64,000 nt of DNA from Leptoclinus maculatus. Taxonomy: Eukaryota; Chordata; Actinopteri; Perciformes; Stichaeidae. Below the pieces are notes generated by a model that saw only the letters and a program-made list of their open reading frames with translations, had not been told where the DNA came from and did not search any database. The stretch lies in NCBI GenBank assembly GCA_032191485.1, contig JAVDOI010000016.1:13567736-13631735 (forward strand), given 5' to 3'. How positions within the stretch are numbered: the stretch's first letter is position 1; the number at the start of each line of letters is the position of its first letter. A program made the position numbers and the translations under genes. Shown here piece after piece: positions 1-14,686 of the stretch.

Positions 1-2719
1 TGATCTATGTAGTGAATGTGCAGGGATGAAATTGATATTGATCTGTGCGTAATGCACGGTAAATTGGTAAATAATCCCAAAATGTCCAAGTACCCCTTTA
101 GAGTCTGAGTGCATTTTATAGATTACACTGTGTGTAGGGCCTTGGATTGCAAAGTACTGGGCAAAAAAAGTTACACATAAGTAATAGCACTGCGTTGTCT
201 ATTAAATCGATGTCAAAATATTCATTAGCCTACTTGCTGAACCGTTGGTATATTTCAGTATCACACAGTAACCACAGTTAAGGAATCTCCATGTATACAA
301 GAGCTCTGGTTCAGAGTATGAAAGCCTGTTTATCCGTGTAGTCCGGGGGCAGACCTCAGCAGCGCACTTTCGCTCTAAAGCTCCCCACAACAACGAGCCA
401 TAAATCTGAGCTTGCCCAGAGGTAAGAGCCACCAACACTAATTAATGGAAGCCGGATAAGAGGTCAAGGCTGGTGTCGTATTATCGTGAGAAAACACTAT
501 TTTTCAATTTACAGTATATACTGGTCTGGTGCACTTTAAGTAATACAGCTTGCAGTGCTGTGGGCAGGAATACAAATATATTTACTGTAAACACAATAAT
601 GCATGCTTTCAACCTCTGTTTATTCCAGCTGTATGAAGAGCTTTCAAATTAGAGGACTAAATTGTCTTTATTCAACTGACGCTTTAAGATATGATGATTG
701 CCTCAGGTAATGTCCACGAAGCAAGACTGCGGATGCAAAGTAAAGCTCAATTTAGGCATACTGCTCCGAATTGGTTTTCAATGAATATGTGTAGCCCTTA
801 AAAGGACTTTGGTCCAAGGACATAGTAAGCTCTGAGTAGGTCAGCTCTCCCTCTGTGCAGACCTGTGGGCCATTCTCTCACACTTTGATCCGAGCTCTGA
901 CGATGGTGTGGCAGGCACTCTCAGGGGTAGAAGGATTAGGGACAGGGGGGACACGGGGACCGACAGACTCCTTTGTATTCGTTTCATCATAGCAAGGCAT
1001 AGCAGCAGACAACATGCAAACCAATGGCTTCTCTAAGGTGCTTCTTTTTTTTTTTGTGTGGCTGCAAAATCTTCAACTCTTGAAAGAGAGATCAAAGGCG
1101 AAGCGGGCTCATTGATAACTATATAATGGCTCACTTAAAGAGAACAGGCATTTCGCTGAGATGGGCGCATGGTTCAAACTGGAGGCTATTAGTCATGCTG
1201 TCGGCTCATTTCCATATGTGTTTTATTGTCTCATGGGCAAAGGCTACTGCTCCTCCTCGCATTTATTGCACTCACAGTAGGTCTAATGATATTCACACCT
1301 ACGGCAAAAACAAAGGGCCTTGCATCTCTTTGTCTCCAGATGAAAAGGCTCTTGAAAGGTGACAATGTGAAAGCACATTTCAGGTGTGTGTGCGTCTTTC
1401 TTTCATGAGCTTTAAGCCTCGATTGTCTGGAACAATATGAGGCTGCATCTCAGTGATCACAATTAATACAGACTGAATATGAATTCAGTAATGCAGACAT
1501 GTGATATGTAAGGTAAGGAATAGCACAAAAACAAATACTTGGCAAAAAAAGATGCTGGTTTGGCTGTTTTTTTGTCTTAGTCGCACTGCCTTACTGCTCC
1601 TGAGCAACTTTGAAGTTATGAACATGAGAAACGTGGTTATTCCTACACATGTACCCCTGTATACATGATCATGGACACATGGACACTATCCAGACACTTA
1701 TTTCTGAAACAACTAAGCAGAAGAGATAGAACACCGCTGTCTGATATATAGAGAATGAAACAATATGTTAGCCAGACATAAAGCTAATAATATGTTTACA
1801 TTACCAACAAAGTCCAAAGTGTTTTTTTTAGGCTGCAGTAAAGATGAATTCCCCATTATTGTAGGGTTGAATTATGTATCAAAAGACATTGGATTTCACT
1901 GGTTGTGGTATGCACAGTCACATTTCTGGCCCCACAACATCACCACGGTGGCAGTGACGCCCTGCTCCTAATCCACGCTGTTTGAGAATCAGGAGGACAC
2001 AGACTCCCGGTGGACGCCGGATGTTAACACTGCATGAAGGTGATGACGATGCGATGGACTGCTGCGAGGATGCCTGATCTCTTCCCTTGTCCCCACATTT
2101 TCCCTCATCTGAAAATGTACACACACCAAGCCCAGCAGCTGCCATCTAAACCTCATGGTCTCTTCTTGGCAACGTCAAGGGGAGAGCACATAATACACCT
2201 GCCTTGTCACGTAGGAAAACTTCGTGGCAGGTGCAGGGATATGGGGGATCAACAGATGTGAAAGTGTCGGAAGGAGTGCTCCCCAAGGCTAGTTGCCATC
2301 TTCAAGCAGTCCTGTCACTTTTACACTACAGTGCAGGATATGAAGTATGAGGCTGTAAAGCAGTGTTTTGAAACATTGGGGCGTTAGTGGATTTATTGAG
2401 TCTAAAAGCCTTCTGAAGGATTGCCTGTTCAAAGAGTATCCACCTTTAAATCCCACAGGAGATTTATTTCACCAAGCATCCAGGCCTAATCAAAATCTCC
2501 CCTCAGACACTAGCCGGGTACAAGTTAGACTCCTTTATACGAGGATGATAGTACAGAGGAAACATATACATACGCTCCCATGCATTTAAGATGTACACAG
2601 GGGTATGAAGGAGTGAGGGTATATTGTTTGAGTGCATGACGCTGTGGTCATCATTAAGGTGCTTAATAGACCATGTCGCCTGTAGGACCTGGCAGGCAAG
2701 CTGGGCAGAGTGGAGGATC

Positions 2720-2720
<1 letters not shown>

Positions 2721-2748
<28 letters not shown>
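2721..2748. repeat. (AG)14 microsatellite
   Basis: Uninterrupted AG dinucleotides follow GGATCC. This purine-only tract makes a Ser-Leu-rich open frame on the other strand, which is an artefact. Confidence 0.97.
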
Positions 2749-2751
<3 letters not shown>

Positions 2752-3705
2752 CACCTTCATGTAGAGACAGCTCTGTCACACTGGGGCCATGAAGGGAGCC
2801 ACTCTGCCACCCGAGCCTGGCCCAGACAATACATGTCTATGGCCAACCAAGCAGAACAACAAATCCCCCACCTCCTCTAGACTTAAAAAGAAATAAACAG
2901 ACTCTGAGAGACTTTAGGCACTAGATAAAAGTAGTACTTCCTCCGTGAGGTAACTGTATAATTGCTTGTCTAGCTGCAAAATAATTCTTATTAGGAATAT
3001 AAAGGCTTATTCCTACTTGAACACTGTTTTACAAGTTTTAATTCAACATGTAAAGCCATCTACTGCAGAAACAACTGTGGATATTGTCAAAACACGTAGG
3101 TGCCGTCTTTTTAATCTTTACTTATACTCATATCAAGAGGCAACTGGAACAACCACATGAAACACAGAAGAAGCGCCATAAACATATGCAACGGAAGGCA
3201 GAAGTAACAAAAAGAGCGTTCAAAGGCAGCCTGCTACTTTCTGTGTATACGAGATCTTTGTTAAATGCAGTCAAATCCCAGAGCCGCATTGCAATGTGGT
3301 GGTGCTATCTTGGTCTGAGCACAGGTGCATCTCTAAATGAGGAGGGATGAGGAGGGACCCAAAACCCACCAACATCCCAAACGAAAGAGAGGGGACACGC
3401 CACTCAAGGTCGCGGTGAATTGCAGGAGCATGGGCACTGCAGATTGATTGGGAGCCCAGGGAGCAGCTGGCTGAGAGGAAACAGGAAGGTGACTGAAGGA
3501 ATCACCAGGTGGCTCCTGTGAATTATGAAACTGTCCATCCAGCTCCCATGCAGACTAACGTGCTGGTTTCGAGCGGTCCTGTCGTGTGCTGCTTGCCTCT
3601 GGAATGCGTTCTGACTTCCATGCAGGGTAATATCTAACTGTAGAGTAGCGTTTGGTCAGAAACTAGAGTTGTTGCTGTGCTTTGATTTGAACTATATTAA
3701 ATGCT

Positions 3706-3723
3706 CCCCCCCCCCCCCCCCCC
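3706..3723. repeat. C18 homopolymer
   Basis: Eighteen consecutive C, then A, then five more C. The length is likely to vary and is prone to sequencing error. Confidence 0.95.
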
Positions 3724-6700
3724 ACCCCCACAAATGGCCAGAGGATACAGCTAATTACAACTTTCTAAATGTGGAGTTCATCATGAATATTGATAAAGCA
3801 TTAATTAGTTACTAAAACTGGAAAACCATTTTCTCTGCACCCAATACATCACATGTTTTTGGAGCAGAAATGTACTGCATCACTGTATAGGGATGAGGAT
3901 TCGTATTCTTTTGCATTAAATAAAGTAATCAAATAACTCAGACACAAAGTTTTCTTTGGGAAAAAAGCAAACAGAAAACACTGAATGAGCCTACAATGTT
4001 CGTTTTTCTTTCTATCAATACTAAGAAGCCTGATTAGTATTTAGAGTGGATCATAATCATGCTTGGCTAAGAGACCATCATGTAGGTCATCATCATTATG
4101 CCTGACGGAGCTCAATGCCAAACACATACACATTCCTCATGACTCAGCCTTCTTCCGGAAAAGCCAAGGACTCTGCGGGACTGGGCTCAGCTGGGGAGCC
4201 AATAGTACTGCACGGTAGGAATCTGGAGCCATGATTAGGCAAAAGCAATCTTATGTGTATATACTTATCTCAAATCACTTCCGTCCAGTTTCATAATGGA
4301 GCCTCTTGACTGCAACGCTGAATGGGAACCACTGGAGGACGGTTGTTCTTTTAATTGCTCAATGCCTCGTTGTGTGAGTTCGGATGAAATGAAAATCCAA
4401 AGTCATTCAAAAGAATACCAGGAGCAAATCTTTTACAATATTAGCTTTCAGTACTCTACTCGATGCATCTAAAAAAGCATCTCATACACACTTGCTTAGT
4501 TCCACGGCCTCCATCTCACACTCTGTGCTCTCCTGTGAGGGGGCTAAGACCTTAACAGCGAAGGGCCCCACATTTGATTCCATGCATATTGTCATCACCA
4601 GGGGTTTATGGATGTGACATTAGATATTAAGCCGAGTGAGATTTGGAGGTTATCTGGCATTCCAAGCAGTGCGCAAAAAGTCAAACCATGAAACAAGATT
4701 CACCCCCGTGTGTTCGCTCCGGCGGGCACTTCATTCAGCATATGACATGGTGAATAAACCTTTGGGCTTTCTAGATTCATGTGTATGTGAAATGAAAAGG
4801 GTGGATATAGGTACAGTAATAGCTGATTTAAATTCAAATCTGTTCTACGGTCCCGACAGTCGTGGCATCATTCATAAAAGGCCAGTGTGACATTTATGAT
4901 ATCAAGGTCACTGGTTGACAACGAAAGAAATGTTTAATCTGCTAAATTACCCCATGAAATGATTACCTCAGTAGGCCTACTTCATAATGATTTAATGCTA
5001 ACATCTCGTATAACTTTTAATTAACTTGGAACAGGAGAGGATGTGGAAGGTGGGGGCTTAACTAAAGGACTACACATTCAAAATCAGGTGTCGGGTAAAA
5101 CAGTTGCTGGGGCAGAAATAAGTATCGTACACCCCTGTGGCAATCGGCAGCATCAAAGCCAGACAATCCTGCACTGTTAGAGCTAATATATCTCCCCCAT
5201 AAACCTGTGCAAGGTGCTGCATTGCCTCTTGAATTGCTGAGTAGGCCTAGATTGAGCCAGTTTAAAATTGTGAGTCAATCAGCACAGGCCAGGCACAGTG
5301 CGTCGGCCCTCGTTAGCTGTGACCTTGGGAGATAATAATGGCACTAAACTGACTGGGTGTATGTGTGGGGTAATAGCTCTGTGATTAAAGAATTATGTAG
5401 GAGAGCATAAACATTGGCGTGTCTGCCAATGCACACAGTCATTCATTCACCTGAGCCCAGAGCAACACTGCTGTGGTTTCGATAACAGAATGTTGAGAGG
5501 GCAGGACTTGTAACCTGTGTTACGTTTGTGGATACAACTTGAGAGTCTTGATGTTCTCATTAATATGCATAAATATGGGCTGGCCAATTGGTCAACACAA
5601 TATGCACCGTTCCCAGTTTGCTGTCGTCAAACCAAACAACGCTGATCATAAATATGTCCCAAGCCGATGGGGATTATTACAAATATTCATTTCTGACTTT
5701 ATACGTACCTGGAATGTAGACGTGCAATTGTGCACTTCTGAACCACACAAAGAACTAGAAACATTCCCAAGGCTCCCAATACCTGTCAGCCTTCTGCATT
5801 ATGCATTCTCTTTGATAAAACACACAGGAACCGATGCATTAGCAAAACACAGGAAAGAGTTGTGCTCGGTTTGTTTTAAGGTTAGGAAAAGGCTTGATAT
5901 GAACGATCTGAAGAAAATCTGCTGTGAATAACTGTAAATAATCTCAGAGCAGAGACTGGAAGTGTGGCATTAGGATTCAGGTCCCAACAAGAAATAAGTT
6001 ACATAAAAAAACAGGAGATAATAAAACAAACTGAGCCAAAATAAGTTTGCAATAACAAAATGACAAGATAAAGTTTAAGAAGATTCAAACTTATTCGGAT
6101 TGAACAAAATGTTACCTTCTATTTTTCCCACAGAGGAGCAAAGCAGTTTCTTTGTCACTTTTTTTATGAAATCGTTCTCTCATCACTCAACACTAACAAA
6201 ATATTACAAATCAACCAAATATTTGTTTTCATAAAAACAACTCTCTTGCATTAATTAGCATTGATAAGTGGGGAGTCTAATAAAGAACTGATCTTACAGT
6301 TTGTACTCCCTTGTAAATCGTTGTGCATAAACAAAACATTTCAGTAAGAGAAACCTACAGCAGCATGACAGACTACTAATTTGTATGTCTGAAGTGTCGA
6401 TGTAATATTCTCTGCTGTACCTTCATTTTTGATGCTCAAAATTGCCACTTAGTGTAAAAGCTACAAATAATTCAATGGGTGACATTCATCTTTATCTGAT
6501 TTCTACCCTTGAAAACATTTCATGTTTACAACCACAGCGAGAGAGAATGTCCCTCGTGTGTCAAACCCCGATAGAGAGACCTTGTACTTGGAAGCAAACA
6601 CATCTGTATGACCGGCGACTATGATTGAAGGATAATTGGGTGCAAGCTTGTTGAAATGGAACCCTGTGATACACCAGGAAATTCCAGTTTCATGGACACG

Positions 6701-9700
6701 GCCCTGGCAAGGTCGACACTGGGTTCAACACCTGGCTTCATAAAAGCGAGCGCTTTGGAGAACTAGATGCAACACTGGAGTAAAAGTCGGACTCGCATCC
6801 GTCGCAAGGCTACTAACCCTAGTGTGAATACAGTGCGTGTTCGCAATGACTGCTTGCTTCTCCGTGTTGTTTCTTTTTTTTAAGGCATAACTGTCCGATG
6901 AGCTTATTTTCTAATGCAGAGGCATGTTAAACTTGCAACTTTAATTAAGTGCATTAAGAGGAACGCACAGATTCAGCCTTCTCATTACTATTCACTCAAT
7001 AATAATTAAAACATCCATCTCGAGGGTGAAAACGTTGCCATGCGTATCACGATAGCAGCATAATGTATCAACGGGATACGTGGGCCGGTCGGAGGTAGAA
7101 GATGACTGGATGATTTGTACGTGACTAGATACAAAAGGGTTCCCCCGGTTATTAATCTACCCGCGCTGGTTGGATAGTCCCACTCACTGGCATAGAATCA
7201 AAGGATGACCAAACACACCGGACCAGCTCGAGGCGTTACCTTGGGGATAGTGCTGCATTAGTAATGAGATGACAGAGTGAGACAGCTCTGTCCGGCTTCA
7301 CTGACACACAAACACACAGTACAGGCGCCGTTGGCTGGACTGACTCCGCATGGTAATTAACCATAATGATGTAAACAAGAACTCATTCCACCAAGGTCTG
7401 CTGCAGATGAACAGCAATCTGTTACAGTATCCGAGAGATTGCTGGGATTGACTCAGGCTTTGAGAGAGGCCTGCTTTGCATGTAATGTATTTAACATGCT
7501 CCTTTCCTGCCCGGCTCCTTTAATGAAAGGAGAAGCATTTTTCAGGTGCTGGAGAAAATGTTTGATGACATTCAGACTCGAGCACAACTCGAAACAGATG
7601 GGGGCCCAATGTAGGAAAAGCAGGCTTCCAGATGAACAGCAAGGACTAGGTTCTTTGTGTTGAGATTGTGGATAGTTGAGGAGGCTTCAAAGCAAACAAG
7701 ATGACGCTGTTCATGAATTGTCTCTACTCCAGTTTTTTCTCTTGTCGGAAACATTGCAATCCAAAAGCAGCCTTCCACAGGCAAATGACTTGACTTACTT
7801 TGAAAATCAGCGTTGTTACAAATGACTCTGTATGAGATGTTGCTAATTGTCACTCAACTATTCTTTCCTTGGGTAGATCCCTGAGCTTTTCTCCTGTTTG
7901 TATTCTCTGTACGTCAAACCACAGGTTTGTTGTGAAGGACAAAGACAGACAGAAATGCCTTTTGATTCTCCTGTATTGCCCACATTCCTCAGGTATAATT
8001 AATGCATGCTTATTGTGGTGTACTTGTCTCATGACGCATTGGCAGGAAAGACATCTGTTTAATCAACAACTTCCTCCGACAGTCCCTCAGTTGGTTGCGA
8101 GCTGACGCTTCTATTCTCAGATAGTACCGCAGAGGGATGTGAGCCTCATAGATATTCAGGAGCCCGTCTCCAGGAGCTCCTCACAGCAAGGTACAGCAGC
8201 AGAGAAAAACATGAAGTGAAACCAGCCTGAGTGCTGAGCCTGAGTCTTATGCAACTTGACTGTGCTTTAGGACTTCAATTATTTGAAGAGCCTTTATTAT
8301 TGTCAGAGCGCATTAATCTAGAACAGAACTAGTGCCATTTCCCTCACAGAACATCTAGGTAGAGTAGCCTTTGTAGGAGACAGGGTTTAGTCTCTCTGGT
8401 GATTGCTGTGGACTTCCTGAGCTTATAATCAAGACGCTAGCATGCTCACATCAGCCCACTCCACATAGACACTCAGGAGATATACCTCTTCAATCCCCAT
8501 CAACTGTGATTACCCCTCTCGAGATGTGTGGAAATGTCACATTTTACATATCCTAATATTTCACCTCACTGACAGGATTGTCAAGGGAAGGTGATATGGC
8601 TGTCACCTATACCAAGACCTCCTGCGGTGGTTGCCTCCTCCTGAATCAGGGCACTGGGGTAATTGGTGTTCCAATGGCCATTAACTTAGAGTAGGTGGCA
8701 GACTACCACAACCACTAGCAGTGTAATTGGATCTAATTGGCACAGTATAGCCAATGATTCGGATCAGACAAATAGCACTGGCTAATTTAAATGGCGACGT
8801 GACCTTTTGAAAGCTTCAGTCTAATTAACCTTTGCGTCGCATGCAGGTACTGTATGTGGAAGTGGGCTACGAGCAACGACTCATCGCTGATTGGGGGATT
8901 AGGATAACGTAAAGTCCTCTGCAGCACATACTGTACTAGCTAGGTGTCTTCTTCTACTCTAGCCCTTCAACTGGATGAACACGGGGATGAACAACGGTAG
9001 AACGCTTGCATTTTGGAGAAAAGCATAATATCAAGGTAGAACAGAAAAAATAAATGGCACATTAATTATTTGTAATTTCTAAAAACAAATAAACTGTATC
9101 TGCTAGTTTGGAGAAGAGCATTAACAAAAGTTATTACCAATGTGAGACAAACACATAGGTAGAAGAAAAACATAGTCACCTGACTTAAGAAGCAAAACGT
9201 TTTATTATTGCCTCTTTGTATCATAGCATTGAATGAAGTTCTCCAAATATTGTCATGAAGAAAATGAGAGTGAACAGAGTCCCACGTATGAGCTAGATGG
9301 AATTCTGGGCGATAGAGACACAAAGAGCAACTGCGTTGTGTCAGCAGATCAGCAGTAAACCTCTCATTCTTCTATCCCAATTAATGGCACAGTTTACTTT
9401 GCTGTGATCGGAAGCCAAGTATGTGCACAACCAGACCTCCATGCTTCTCTCAGGCATTATATAATGAAATCTGGAGTCGCTTGCACTCGCGGACAATAAT
9501 TTACGAGAAAGGGTAGAGAAGCGGAGAGAGGAAAAGTTTGTGCACGATCTGTTCAGTGCATAAATGAAAATTAATTAATCACTTGGGGAGTGGGCAAACC
9601 AAAATGGAATAGGGTGGAGTACAAAGTCGTTAAGTTTGATATGGTAGTATTTGGAAACATAAATAATGACAAAAACCCTCCAGTGCACTTAAATGCTGCA

Positions 9701-12700
9701 GTAAAAAAACACATTTTCAAATATCGCCGGTGACCTACATTAATAAAGGTGAAACAGTAAAAGTTACCTACAGCGTGTTTCATAAAGATCCTGAGAACAG
9801 AGGAGAGCTTTTAAAACCGGTCGGCCAAAAAGTCAACCTGCCGTCACAAACCCCAGTGTGGCGTCTATCTCGAAGACACCTCGGGGGCATGGACACTTAT
9901 CCCGGTGATGCAGTGTTTGTTCTTCACTTGCTGTCCCTGTCATGTTAAACAGATTGTCTAGTCGGGGCTATCGGCTGCCATCTTCAAGCAGCGCGTGCAT
10001 GCTGTGTCGCTATAAGATATTGTTGGAATGCATTTGGGGAACACAGTCGGGCAAAATAGATGGGAGCTAATGCTTCTAGCAGCCTGGGAATGAGCCCACA
10101 GAGAAGGGTGGCTAATCCTATCATTCTACACCATTCATCTCCAATCCACTTGGCTTTTAGAATTTTTCTCAACGGGCAATTTGTGGCTTCCCTGCTGGAT
10201 CTCCTCGAAGCCAGCATGTTATGACTGCAAAACACTTCCAGGGCCGCCTGGGAGTCAGAGAGGAGGCCACTAAATGCAGTCTGCAACCACTGTCACTGTC
10301 CACGCTGTCAGCTGCCAGCACGCTGCAAGAAAAAGCTTAATGATAGATAGTCTCGAAAAGCATCAAATTGTAGCCTGTCGTAGTGAAATGATAAACAAAA
10401 AGGAGGCTCAGTTGGCAGCAAGATCATTAGTCAACAACAAAAATGCTTGCTGTATCTTTATGCCACCAAACCCTCGGGACTAAAATCCTTGTTATTTTGT
10501 CTTAACAGAACACTCCCCACAGCCTCAAAAGGAAGGCTAAATTAAATGAAACAATAATGATGTTTTGGGTAAACATGGTTATTCTTTCATTCTAAAAGGT
10601 CACAGTCTAAGGGGTGTTTAATACGTTCTCTAAAACAAAACAGAGTTCAAGGCTGAATGGCTTCCAGATGGTGGTGTCCCCCTCCACACAGTCTGTCTGT
10701 TTCTGCCTGACAGATGCTACGCTTGCTTCCAGGGAAGAATCTGAGCAGCCTTCCATGACCAACCAAGACAGGGGACCTGCATTAACCGTCTCCTCAGTTC
10801 CATGTATGGCGGTATGGCTCTCCAAGCTCTTTGGGGAAGGAGGCCCCTCCAGAGTGCGACTGTACACGGATACAGTACACACATACCCACGAGTGAATCG
10901 TTAAAATGCACATACGCAGACGTGAATACTTTGTCTTTCACTTTGTAATAAAAGCCAAGTCTTGACTGGAAGAAATTATTCTTTCAGTTTCAGTAGAAGG
11001 CGATGTGATTTGCAGTCAGTGTCAGTCAGAGGTTAAACATCTGCATATCATACACACTGCATTGCATCTTCACACATAAATAAGTTATAAATAATCTTTT
11101 TTCCCCATCAGTTGTCCTTCAGTAGAATAGTTTGGTACTGCTGAGTGGCCAGTTTCCCCAACAATATCAGCTGTTTCCAAATGGAGCAAAAATAATGTCA
11201 TGCTCTGCATATCAGAGAAACCATTTAATATGTCCTGGCTAGAGCATCTTCACTGCTTCAACCAGCGTCAGAGTGTTATTATCAAAATTCATGTCTAGAA
11301 TTAATCCACCAAAAAACCCTATTTCTTTCTTTGCTTCCTGTTCGGCTCCTCACCTGAGCCTCCTTTGGAAGCCAACGACATTCTGTAGTGTAACAGGCAT
11401 TGAGCAGAGGAGGGGGCTGTTTGACAACGCGCTGCTCATCAGCCCAGAGCTGCAACTCTGCTCGCAGGCTGCAGCGCTCCCACGGCTCCCCTGTGTGATG
11501 TTGCAGAGCCCAACGGAGCAACGCTTGCATCCTGGCTGTGGTCAGTCAGAGCCCGGGGAGCTGTGACGGCCTGCTGCTCTTTCAGCCGCAGCGAAAAAAG
11601 CAAAAAGCACTGAAGCATAAGAGTCCTCTAGGCAGGGAAGAAATGAAAGAACATTGCCACTACACAGGCACATTTAGATGCCCCTGGAAGATGCACGTAA
11701 AAGCCTTCGTGGATGCATGCACATGGGCACAAATACACGCCATCACTTTCCAGCATGCACTGCAGCCAAATCATTTGGAAAACAGAACTCAATAGGCCAT
11801 CCAGCCATCGGATATCTATTCAGAGAGAAAGACGGAGTGTGGGTTTGAAAGCCTGGACTGTTCCAGATAGCTCTCAACGTCAGTGTGAGGGTTAAACGGC
11901 AGGTTTCTTGGCTCATTTTTCACCTGAAGGCCATCCCTCTGTAGGGCTTAAGGCTTAGAGCTTAGTACTTATGGCGTGTCCTGTGGGCAAAGGGTAGACA
12001 CAAACAAAATGTGCACATCTGCCTTTACATCTCAGCCAATATCGGCTTGGCAAAGTATCAATGAGTAAGAGTTTTAAGCCTTTATTTATATATTAAAAAA
12101 AAAGCTAATACAATTTAAATTTGAGATTTTTAATGCAACACTTGATGCTGAATGTCTTCAGTGTTATACAAAAAAAACAATTCTTGGCACTAACATAACT
12201 TATAAATCTTGCCAATTATCTTTCAAAAGTAAAACAATGAAACAGGGGTCTAATTTCAATGCCCTCACGATCCACTGTCTGTCTGAGCCGTCCCACAGGG
12301 AAGACTTTATGGACTCGAGGATATTCATTAATGCTATTACTTTCAAATGAGTTCTATTTTATATAATGGCAAGAATACAACACAAAAACTCAGACACAAC
12401 CTCTATACTCGGCCAGGAATTGCCTTAGGTTGTCTTAAAGTCACATTTTCCATCTTCCCCAGTTCCGTCCCAGTAGAGCCTTAAATCAGTGCCACACTGA
12501 TCACATAGGGACAGGAAAAGCTCTGACATTTCTGACTTCTGGGGATACTCAATGTTCAGTCATACACACTGAGCTGCCCTAAGGTAAAGGAAATGCATTT
12601 CCAGCCCTGGAATTCTCTGGTATTCTCAGTGATGTCTCTGTCTTGACATGCTACAGTCACAAGAAGAGTTTGATGAGACGGCTGGCTGTGATAGCCGTAC

Positions 12701-14686
12701 TGTTCCGTAGCCTAAAGGTTGGCTTTGAGCTCTAAGAAACAGGGATTAACTACCAAGCTCTGCTTCTTTTTAATCTTTCATGCTCAAGTTTATTTTGTGT
12801 TAGGCTTTGTTTTGACTCCTATTCCTTTGTAATGCCCTGGAATCCCCATTAGGGAGCCGGCCGTCTAGGATTCCCAAATGTAGCCCCCCTCTTTTGCCCA
12901 CTTTGTAGACCCACTTGGCAGGGTGCCCGTCTTCGGTGGGATCTCTTATTTCTCTCACACAGCAAAACTCACAGTGAGACCCTTTCAGATGAGTGAAAAT
13001 GGGCTTAGTGCTGATCAGCTAACCAAAAACTTGGACTCATTGTGGTCTGCGCCAAGAGACCGCAAGACTGTCTGTTAACAACAATTTGGAGTAAAGAACC
13101 CTTACAGCCTCTGTTCAAAGAAGTCTTGCATATCAACAAAAGGCTAGATCAAGGCCTCGTCCAGCCATTTTCTGCTTTTGGTGAAAAGACTTTCTGTTGT
13201 CCTTGCAGCAAGGAGAGACGAAATGGACTGTGGCTGAGATAATGTAAGGACGAGGCTCATCCTCCAAGGCCAGTCAATCACGCAACACCACTGTTTTCAT
13301 TGAAGGCCTGCTCAACGGAGAGCAGCTGTATAAATACATTAGACAGGATCCCAGCTGCTCCCAGTAAAAACAGAAACTCTGTTTCCTATAAATATATGGA
13401 TAATTGTATAAATAAATCAAGAGATCAGCCTAAACTAAATAAATCTTTTGGAATGTGCCAGACACAAAGTGAGGATTGGAACATTCGTGGATGAAGGCAG
13501 ACAGGCTGGTGTTGTGTTGCTGCACTGAGGCCTGAAGGGCCCGGAGCTGCAGAGTAGGCCTCGCCTCTGCCCTTGAAGCCTCCAGCCCCACTAGACTAAA
13601 TGATTCTATTGTTTAAATGACATTGTAATGTAATGCCATGCTTGTGGCTCATCATATCTTGGTGGATGTGGCTGTTCAGCAGGCATGCTGCTGATTTTGA
13701 TAAAACTTCAAAAACACTTACCACAACTTCAGTCACAATCCATTTAATTGCTACCTAGAAGAGTCTGTCACACTCAGACTCATAGGTCATCAACAGAGCA
13801 GGAATTTTGTCACAATCATCTTTAATGAAACTGGCACTCATCTTCCTCTCTCTGTTGGTGAGTACTTCTATTGATTGGCCTCTGATGAGGCTGTGGGGCT
13901 GTATGCTGGTGCAGAAAATGGTGTGATACTGATTTGTTTACCCTATGCAGGGCAGGGCAAATCCATACATCACATGGACCAGACTGGAACATACGGTCCA
14001 GAGCAGGCGGGACACCTGGGTAGTGTGTGAATGATCACTCTGCTGTGGATTGTGTGGGCATTATCTCATCTAAAGCCCTTATGAATCAGCCACATTCAGT
14101 AAACCTTGTGCTTTTCCGGTGTTTTAAAGCAGAAAATGCATCTTTCAGAGGTGGCACAGTCATACACAAGAGTCAAAACATCTGAAATAACTCTCGGGTG
14201 CAAAAACATTTCATTTGTTGGAAATAAAAGATAGCAAATCTGCGTCAAGACCATTAGAGAATTTAACAAAGGTCACAGTTTTCTAGCTTCTCAAACGATA
14301 AAGGAAACACTGTGTAGTTGTGTGCAGTGGCAATGTGGAGTGATGGAAGCAAAGGCCTGCCTTTCATTTAATCACAAGCCAAAGTAGTCGGCATGAAAGC
14401 CTTCATTTGACAAACATGAAACACTACCATTTTGTTGTGTTCTCTGTTGCTTTTGTTTAAATAAAGAAGATTAAGGCTTTTCAGAACTGTATCTGAAATG
14501 AAAGATGCTAAATCCTTTTGTTCTTGTACCTTTTCCAAATTGCCAACATTTTTCAAACACAGCTTTTCCCACTGAAGGCTTATTGTCTGTCAAACAAAAA
14601 CACAGAGGCACATCATTTACTTGTTTCAAGCTGCACAGAACAGACGCACATTTCTCCTCAGATGAGCGTGAGCGTACTGTACTCAC

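Larger units (their letters stand above)
1..14686. other. intronic sequence downstream of the macrod2 exon
   Basis: Apart from the (AG)14 and C18 tracts I see no gene, RNA gene or recognisable transposon. Open frames are short, overlap on both strands, and lack protein-like composition or splice-flanked structure. A TAATT-rich block at about 8640-8860 may be regulatory. The next macrod2 exon (expected to encode an ISTG-type loop) was looked for by eye on the minus strand and not found, so this intron probably continues beyond the window. Confidence 0.6.

Noticed and set aside
5539..5931. 130-codon plus-strand frame
   Set aside because: No recognisable domain or exon structure; it lies in ordinary AT-rich intron.
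6680..6760. Possible tRNA-derived SINE head (GGGTTCAACACC box B-like)
   Set aside because: No matching A box at the right distance, no cloverleaf and no SINE tail.
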